From the NCBI GenBank assembly GCA_012523655.1, contig JAAYTV010000470.1:1-12597 (forward strand): DNA of 12,597 nt, written 5' to 3'. Under the pieces are notes generated by a model. It saw only the letters and a list, made by a program, of their open reading frames with translations. It was not told where the DNA came from and made no database searches. The DNA comes from a bacterium (GTDB lineage Bacteria > Zhuqueibacterota > Zhuqueibacteria > Residuimicrobiales > Residuimicrobiaceae). Of the stretch, positions 7,521 to 12,597 are shown one piece after another (position 1 is the stretch's first letter; the number at the start of each line of letters is the position of its first letter). The translations under genes and the position numbers were made by a program.

Positions 7521-8447
7521 ATGAGCATCCCAAAGAACACCATCTTACATCTTGTAATTCTCCTTTGCCTGCTGGCCATAAAACCAGCCTTGGCCGGTTC
7601 TACTCACACCGGCGTCATCACCATCGCCGGCGGCCAGTTCCCGGTCTCGACCGATGTGCAGGTGAACGCCGACTGGATTCTAAAGCAGATGCGTGAAGCC
7701 AAACAAAAAGGCGCTGACATCATCCACTTTCCCGAATGCGCGCTGTCCGGTTACGCAGGCGTGGATTATTCCACGCTGGCCCATTTTGATTGGCCAGGAC
7801 TGCAGGAACAAACGCAACGGATCATGGCAGCAGCCGATTCATTGGATCTCTGGGTTCTGCTGGGCAGCATGCACCGGCTGAGCGGCGAGAACAAACCGCA
7901 TAACAGCGTCTATGTAATCAACTCGGAGGGCCGCATCGTCGACCGCTATGATAAACGCTTTTGCACTGACCGCGATCTGGACTTTTTCACGCCAGGAGAT
8001 CATCTGGTCACTTTTACGCTGAACGGCGTTTCCTGCGGCGTTCTGATCTGTTTCGACGTGCGGTTCCCAGAGTTATATCGGGCTTTAGTGCAGGAGAAGG
8101 TCCACATCGTTTTCCACTCGTTTTACAACGCCCGGCAGAAAAAAGGCAGCATTCATCCGATGATTATGCCGGTCACCTGCCAGGCCTATGCCGGCATCAA
8201 TCATGTCTTTATTTCCATGACCAACTCTTCCGCTAAACACAGCTGGCCCTGCCATTTCATCACTCCGGACGGTCGTATCGAGAAAAAACTGAAAACCGAC
8301 AAGCCGGGCGTGCTCATCTCGACGGTCGATCTGGGAAAAAACTATTATGATCCCAGCGCCCATTTTCGCATGGATGCCATCAACGGCAAATGGAACAGCG
8401 GGACGATCGTGGAGGATGAGCGGTCAAAAAATCGGACAGCGCTTTAG
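7521..8447 (+). CDS. Secreted carbon-nitrogen hydrolase (nitrilase superfamily)
   Basis: This 308-residue protein has a clear signal peptide (about residues 1-25, ending KPALA), then a complete nitrilase-superfamily fold. The Glu-Lys-Cys triad is intact: E72 in FPECALSGY, K145 in YDKRFC, and C177 in GVLICFDVRFPE. Such enzymes hydrolyse amides or N-carbamoyl groups (rarely nitriles), releasing ammonia or an amine. Most family members are cytoplasmic, so an exported one is unusual. The substrate cannot be read from the sequence; RFPEL after the Cys is the amidase/carbamoylase type of motif. It starts 43 nt after the membrane protein gene, with AAAAGG 4 nt before the ATG, and is probably the last gene of the GH38 unit. 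A role on amide-bearing sugars or on amines freed from glycoproteins is speculation. Confidence 0.88.
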   Translation: MSIPKNTILHLVILLCLLAIKPALAGSTHTGVITIAGGQFPVSTDVQVNADWILKQMREAKQKGADIIHFPECALSGYAGVDYSTLAHFDWPGLQEQTQRIMAAADSLDLWVLLGSMHRLSGENKPHNSVYVINSEGRIVDRYDKRFCTDRDLDFFTPGDHLVTFTLNGVSCGVLICFDVRFPELYRALVQEKVHIVFHSFYNARQKKGSIHPMIMPVTCQAYAGINHVFISMTNSSAKHSWPCHFITPDGRIEKKLKTDKPGVLISTVDLGKNYYDPSAHFRMDAINGKWNSGTIVEDERSKNRTAL

Positions 8448-8596
8448 CAGGAGATTTATTTATCGTTCCCAAGTTCGAGAGCCTGGGTGAGGAAAATCAT
8501 ACGTAAATCATTTCCTTACAAGTGTTGGCACTGAATTCGCCCAATCATCACCCGGGTTCGGTGCTTGGGAACGCCCTTGGCGGCAAAACTCTGCTT
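8448..8596. other. Convergent intergenic gap without a clear terminator
   Basis: The nitrilase gene (plus) and the GH95 gene (minus) end facing each other across 149 bp. I see no strong GC-rich hairpin followed by a T run on either strand. There is only a T-rich stretch at about 8595-8612 that mostly lies inside the GH95 3' end. Termination may be Rho-dependent or use a weak structure. Confidence 0.4.
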
Positions 8597-10948
8597 TTAT
8601 TTTCTTTTCCCCACAAATTCCTCTCCGGCCACGCCATTGATCATAACGGTTTCCCCTTCCCAGGTCTCTGTCTGACCGGACGCGTTCTGGAAAGTCAGGG
8701 CCGGCATGGAGGCGGGTTTACGCACCAATACCTCACCTTGCCGATCGAAGCGTATTTTAAAACCGGACAGCAGGTTTTGCTGCCAGTGCAGATCAACAGT
8801 GTAACCGCCGCGGCCGCGCAGCCCTTTGACCGAACCGTTCGGCCAGGCGGATGGCAATGCGGGCAGCAGACTCAATTCGTTCTCATGGCTCTGCAAAAGC
8901 ATCTCGGCGATCGCCGCGGTGCCGCCGAAATTGCCGTCGATCTGAAACGGCGGATGCAGATCGAACAGATTGCCGGCGGTGGATTTTTGCAAAAGCTGCT
9001 GCAGATGCGCATGCGCCGCATCTCCGTCCTGCAGGCGTGCATAGAAATTGGCGATCCAGGCGCGGCTCCAGCCCGTATGGCCGCCGCCGTGGCTCAACCG
9101 CCGTTCAAGGCTGGTTCGCGCGGCCTGCGCCAGCTCAGGAGTGGTTCGCGGGGAGATCTGCCGGCCGGGATGCAGCGCAAACAGATGGGACATATGACGG
9201 TGACCCGGCTCTGCCTCCTCGTAATCCTCCATCCATTCCTGCAACTGCCCATGCCGGCCGATCCTGAGCGGCGGCAGGCGCTTGAGCGCTTGCTCCAACT
9301 CTTCGCAAAACTCTGAATCGATCTGCAGAATGTGAGCGGCATTGATGCAGTGGCTGAAAAGATCATGGATGATTTCGAAATCCATCGTAGCGCCCACGCA
9401 AAACATCGCCTTCTGGCCATCAGACGTAATAAATGTGTTCTCCGGCGAATGGGACGGATTGGTGACCAAAAAGCCGTTCTGATCCGGCGTCAGATAATCC
9501 AGAATGAACTCTGCCGCCCCTTTCATCAGCGGATAGCCGCGCGTCCGTAAAAAGACGGAGTCGCCGGTGAACGCATAGTACTCCCATACGTGTTGACACA
9601 ACCAGGCCGCGCCCATGGGCCAGATGCCCCAGACGCCGTCCGCCGGTGTGGTAAAGCCCCAGATGTCGGACAGATGATGCACCACCCATCCATCGCAGCC
9701 ATAGTGCATGCGCGCGGTCATGCTGCCGGATTCCACCAGCGACTCGATGTAATCGATCAGAGGCAGAGCGCATTCTGAGAGATGGGTGGGTCCAGCCGGC
9801 CAATAGTTCATCTGCAGGTTGATATTGGTATGATAATCGGAATTCCACGGCGGCGTCATCGATTCATTCCACTTGCCCTGCAGGTTGGCCGGCAGACAAC
9901 CGGGCCGGGAGCTGGCGATGAGCAGATAACGGCCGTACTGAAAATAAAGCGCCATCAACGCCGGATCCTGAGCACCCTCTCGCAGCCGTCGCAAGCGCTG
10001 ATCCGTGGGCAGGTCCGGCTTGGGCTGCGCCCCAAGATCCAGATGCACACGGCGGAACCAGCTTTGATGTTCTTTCATATGGTCGGCCAGAATATTTCGA
10101 TAAGGCTTGTTGGCGGATTCGATAAAAGCCTGGCAGACATCGCGAGGATTTTTTCCTTGGTATTCGGTGGCGGCGGTGAGATACAACGTTGCTGCATCCG
10201 CGTCCTTGATCGTGAGGCGATTGCCGGAGACCTGCCGTTCACCGCCCTCATGGGCAGCGGCCAGCAACGCCTCATAGGCCATACCCTTGCCTGTGTCCAG
10301 CCGGCCGCGCAGGATCAACATGTTGTCCCCGGCACTGCCTAGATGCGCATCCTGTGAACGGGACAGGCGAACGGTGAAATTGATTTTTTTCTTTTTATTC
10401 GCCGTCAACCGTACGACCAGCAGTTGATCGGGCGCAGAGATAAATGCGGTGCGAATATAGCGGACGCCCCCTTTGGTAAATTGCACGGTGTTCACCGCAG
10501 CATCCAGATCCAGCGACCGCTGATAATCCGTGACTGTACTGTCGCCCGGAAACTCGAGGATCAGATCGCCGAGCGTCTGGTAGGGTTTGATGCGCTTCGG
10601 GATGCCCATCAGATGGGCGTCCGCCAATTCCGTGGCTTGCAAAAAACGGCCGGCGAACAGCAGCCGCCTCACCTCTGACAGATACACCTGGGCGTGCGGA
10701 TTGATGGTAGTAATCGGCTTTCCAGACCACAGGCTCTCCTCATTCAGCTGAATACGCTCTGTTCCCACGCGGCCGAAAACCATGGCGGCCAGCCGGCCGT
10801 TGCCCAGCGGCAACGCCTCGATCCATTCCCTGGCCGGCTGATCATACCACAAACGGCAGGGCGCTGCTTGCTCTCTCCCTTTTTCGCTGCAGTGCGGAAA
10901 CAGCAACAGTGCAACAAGCGGCAGAGACCGCACGATCTTTCTTACCAT
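8597..10948 (-). CDS. Glycoside hydrolase family 95 (alpha-L-fucosidase / alpha-L-galactosidase)
   Basis: This 783-residue exported enzyme hydrolyses terminal alpha-1,2-linked L-fucose (some members prefer L-galactose) by the inverting GH95 mechanism. The GH95 N-terminal beta domain is plain: EWIEALPLGNGRLAAMVFG (about residues 41-59) and IQLNEESLWSGKP. The catalytic (alpha/alpha)6 barrel carries the expected residues: N375 and N377 in YHTNINLQMNYWP, E503 (acid) in SHSPENTF, and D671 in FQIDGNFGG. These correspond to the Asn pair, Glu and Asp known from Bifidobacterium AfcA. I chose ATG 10948 because GAGGA sits 8 nt upstream; a TTG at 10963 would overlap that site. The N-terminus is a hydrophobic signal with a Cys at residue 20 (LLLFPHC), but Pro-His before it is a poor lipobox, so lipidation is doubtful. 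It lies 53 nt after the esterase gene and is probably co-transcribed with it. Confidence 0.93.
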   Translation of the reverse strand: MVRKIVRSLPLVALLLFPHCSEKGREQAAPCRLWYDQPAREWIEALPLGNGRLAAMVFGRVGTERIQLNEESLWSGKPITTINPHAQVYLSEVRRLLFAGRFLQATELADAHLMGIPKRIKPYQTLGDLILEFPGDSTVTDYQRSLDLDAAVNTVQFTKGGVRYIRTAFISAPDQLLVVRLTANKKKKINFTVRLSRSQDAHLGSAGDNMLILRGRLDTGKGMAYEALLAAAHEGGERQVSGNRLTIKDADAATLYLTAATEYQGKNPRDVCQAFIESANKPYRNILADHMKEHQSWFRRVHLDLGAQPKPDLPTDQRLRRLREGAQDPALMALYFQYGRYLLIASSRPGCLPANLQGKWNESMTPPWNSDYHTNINLQMNYWPAGPTHLSECALPLIDYIESLVESGSMTARMHYGCDGWVVHHLSDIWGFTTPADGVWGIWPMGAAWLCQHVWEYYAFTGDSVFLRTRGYPLMKGAAEFILDYLTPDQNGFLVTNPSHSPENTFITSDGQKAMFCVGATMDFEIIHDLFSHCINAAHILQIDSEFCEELEQALKRLPPLRIGRHGQLQEWMEDYEEAEPGHRHMSHLFALHPGRQISPRTTPELAQAARTSLERRLSHGGGHTGWSRAWIANFYARLQDGDAAHAHLQQLLQKSTAGNLFDLHPPFQIDGNFGGTAAIAEMLLQSHENELSLLPALPSAWPNGSVKGLRGRGGYTVDLHWQQNLLSGFKIRFDRQGEVLVRKPASMPALTFQNASGQTETWEGETVMINGVAGEEFVGKRK

Positions 10949-11001
10949 TGGCACAATCCTCAATTGGTTTCTCCAGCCGTTTCATCGTCCGACCGCGATT
11001 C

Positions 11002-12597
11002 TTACCACAAGCCGACCAGAATTTCGCCCGGCGTCGATTCCGCACTTAATCGAATCAACAGCCGGCCGCCCACGCCCCTGGCTTCATAGACCTGTCTGAC
11101 ATAGCTCCATTCTTTTTCACATTGCTCACGAGTCAGCGCTTGACCGTTGGCGTCACAGCCGTTGAACCAGGCAAGCGGGCGCGGCGCCGTAAGGGCGGCC
11201 AGGTCCTGCAGATCATATTCGCCCAGACATCCGGCCACCGAGTTGCTGATGTACTCTGGCTTATAATAGAGACGGCCGGCCAGATCAGCATAGCTGGTAA
11301 ACGATCCGATCAGCGCCGACCGGTCAATGGCTGTTTCAAAGGCTGCGGCGTGGAGCAACACCGGCGCCATTTCCGCAAAAGCGATGGCAGAAACGCTACA
11401 GCCCAGCGGATCCCCAGCCATTTTCAACTGCCGAACGAGCGCGTTCAGCTCCTGGGCGCGTATGGCAACCACGCTTCGATCCACCTGAATGCCCAGGAAC
11501 CACACGTTATAAGCGCCCTTACCCTGCAGGAAATCATAGGAATCACCTTTAAGTGCGCCAGTGCCCAGTTCGCCGATATCCGACAGGTCCGGCCAGATCA
11601 CCGCATATCCATGGCGCGCGAACGGCTGCCAGTTTTTATCCTCCATCCACAGGGCGGCCTTGCCTTGTGGATGGAGAAACACGACATTCTGGTCAGGGAC
11701 CGGCTGGTGATCAGCATAGACTTTGATGAACGGCAATGCTGTGTGCGCGAGCTGCAGCATATAGTTCTCCCACACCCATCCCGCTTTTTTCTGCCGGCCG
11801 GCAAACAGAAGGGTTCCACTGTCCGCGGCCGATCGATAGCCGGACAGCGTTTGCGCTCTTTCCAGCACACGGTGCAAATGGCCGTCTCCGTTGCGGGATT
11901 TGACCAGCTGTTCAGTTCTAAGCTCAACCCGGCGTTTATTCAGAGAGTAGTGGGTTTCCGCTCGCGCCAGGCCCGCCACCTGTCCCGTCGCGGTCACCTG
12001 GAGCGCCTTTAGGTCCGGGATCGCGACCTCCTGTTCATCGACTGAACCCGGCTGGCACAGATGTTTCTGAAAAAAAGCGTACATGGCCTCACGGTTTTTT
12101 TTTGTTGAAGCATGAACGCTGTCGTCCTCGGTCATCTGCAACAATGCGCCGGCATCCAGCATTCGATAGATCCGCGAAACCTCTGCAAAGGTCTCACGCG
12201 CTCCCTGCACGCTGAAATAATCCCGGGTGGTGGCGATCACCATCGCCGGGCTCGGCGCCCGCGCCAGCAGCAGATCAGCCATGTCGATGCCCTGGCTGAT
12301 GCCGTGATAAAAATTTTGCTCTGCATCCTGGGGCCCGACGCTCTGCAGCAAACGGCGAAAGCTGGTGATATAACATTCCGGAGCTGCGGCGCGAATGCGA
12401 TCGTCAAAGGCCGCAATATAGGCGGACTGAGTGCCGCCACCGGACCGGCCGGTGATGCCGATGCGTTTCGCATCCACCTCTGGTCGGCTGACCAGATAGT
12501 CGACGGCGCGAATGCCATCCCAGATCCAATACACAGCCGGCGAATAACCAGCGAGAAAACACTGTACGCCGGCATACGAATGCTCCCGCGTGGGCCC
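11002..12597 (-). CDS. Two-module alpha/beta hydrolase, acetyl xylan esterase-like, 5' end outside window
   Basis: The reading frame stays open to the right edge. The 21 visible codons before the GTG at 12534 read like family sequence (EHSYAGVQCFLAGYSPA), so the true start lies outside. At least 532 residues are visible. The first module has a complete triad: nucleophile Ser in GITGRSGGG (codon 12442-12444), Asp in ATTRDYF (12220-12222) and His in DDSVHAS (12112-12114). This resembles acetyl xylan esterases and related carbohydrate esterases that remove acetyl groups from polysaccharides. A second alpha/beta hydrolase-like module follows (about 11850 down to 11002: VVFLHPQGKAALW, then GYAVIWPDLSDIGE). 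Its elbow reads GCSVS (Ser codon 11395-11397) instead of GxSxG, and I see no C-terminal catalytic His, so it is probably inactive. It is the upstream partner of the GH95 gene. Confidence 0.8.
   Translation of the reverse strand, partial: GPTREHSYAGVQCFLAGYSPAVYWIWDGIRAVDYLVSRPEVDAKRIGITGRSGGGTQSAYIAAFDDRIRAAAPECYITSFRRLLQSVGPQDAEQNFYHGISQGIDMADLLLARAPSPAMVIATTRDYFSVQGARETFAEVSRIYRMLDAGALLQMTEDDSVHASTKKNREAMYAFFQKHLCQPGSVDEQEVAIPDLKALQVTATGQVAGLARAETHYSLNKRRVELRTEQLVKSRNGDGHLHRVLERAQTLSGYRSAADSGTLLFAGRQKKAGWVWENYMLQLAHTALPFIKVYADHQPVPDQNVVFLHPQGKAALWMEDKNWQPFARHGYAVIWPDLSDIGELGTGALKGDSYDFLQGKGAYNVWFLGIQVDRSVVAIRAQELNALVRQLKMAGDPLGCSVSAIAFAEMAPVLLHAAAFETAIDRSALIGSFTSYADLAGRLYYKPEYISNSVAGCLGEYDLQDLAALTAPRPLAWFNGCDANGQALTREQCEKEWSYVRQVYEARGVGGRLLIRLSAESTPGEILVGLW

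Noticed and set aside
8522..9316. 264-codon plus-strand frame opposite GH95
   Set aside because: It overlaps the GH95 coding strand, which carries the intact catalytic motif FQIDGNFGG. The shadow has shuffled low-quality composition.
10842..11045. Short minus-strand frame bridging the esterase and GH95
   Set aside because: Its apparent start lies in the 53-nt gap but it runs out of frame through the GH95 signal peptide. GAGGA is better placed for the GH95 ATG.
11122..12012. 296-codon plus-strand frame opposite the esterase
   Set aside because: It is antisense to a frame with clear alpha/beta hydrolase motifs and has a biased composition and no family features.
1..12597. CRISPR arrays, tRNA, rRNA, insertion sequences, transposase or phage genes
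   Set aside because: No spaced direct repeats, cloverleaf-like segments, rRNA-like stretches or transposase/integrase motifs were seen on either strand.

Overview
The window looks like part of a glycan-degradation locus from an uncultured, moderately GC-rich bacterium. Clear AGGA-type ribosome binding sites precede the genes. The coding sequence is about 55-58% GC, except for one gene near 40%. Exported glycoside hydrolases sit next to a large sodium:solute symporter, with no SusC/SusD or TonB-dependent receptor in view. This suits a Gram-negative lineage of the wider FCB/PVC type, such as candidate division KSB1, but that placement is inference only and weak.

Layout, left to right. Positions 1-112 (minus) hold the first 37 codons of an exported M3-family peptidase (Dcp-like) that runs off the left edge. 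Positions 113-372 are intergenic and carry two near-identical 29-bp hairpin repeats of the REP type. Positions 373-2758 (minus) are a two-gene unit: a 712-residue sodium:solute symporter with a large extra loop, then a coupled 79-residue two-helix membrane protein. Positions 2759-3026 are a divergent control region with a possible promoter and a 16-bp palindrome resembling a LacI-type operator. Positions 3027-8447 (plus) form a compact three-gene unit: a secreted 1158-residue GH38 alpha-mannosidase-like enzyme, a polytopic membrane protein of different base composition that overlaps it by 4 nt, and a secreted nitrilase-superfamily amidohydrolase. From the right edge, positions 12597-8597 (minus) carry a two-module alpha/beta hydrolase related to acetyl xylan esterases (5' end outside the window) followed 53 nt later by a GH95 alpha-L-fucosidase.

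Read together, the genes suggest extracytoplasmic breakdown of a mannose- and fucose-containing, possibly O-acylated, glycan or glycoprotein. The esterase would remove acyl groups, GH95 would remove L-fucose (or L-galactose), and GH38 would remove alpha-mannose. The symporter would import a released sugar with sodium. The amidohydrolase and the peptidase could act on amide or peptide parts, but this is speculation. The enzyme family calls are strong. The shared substrate, the role of the membrane protein and the regulation are inferences.
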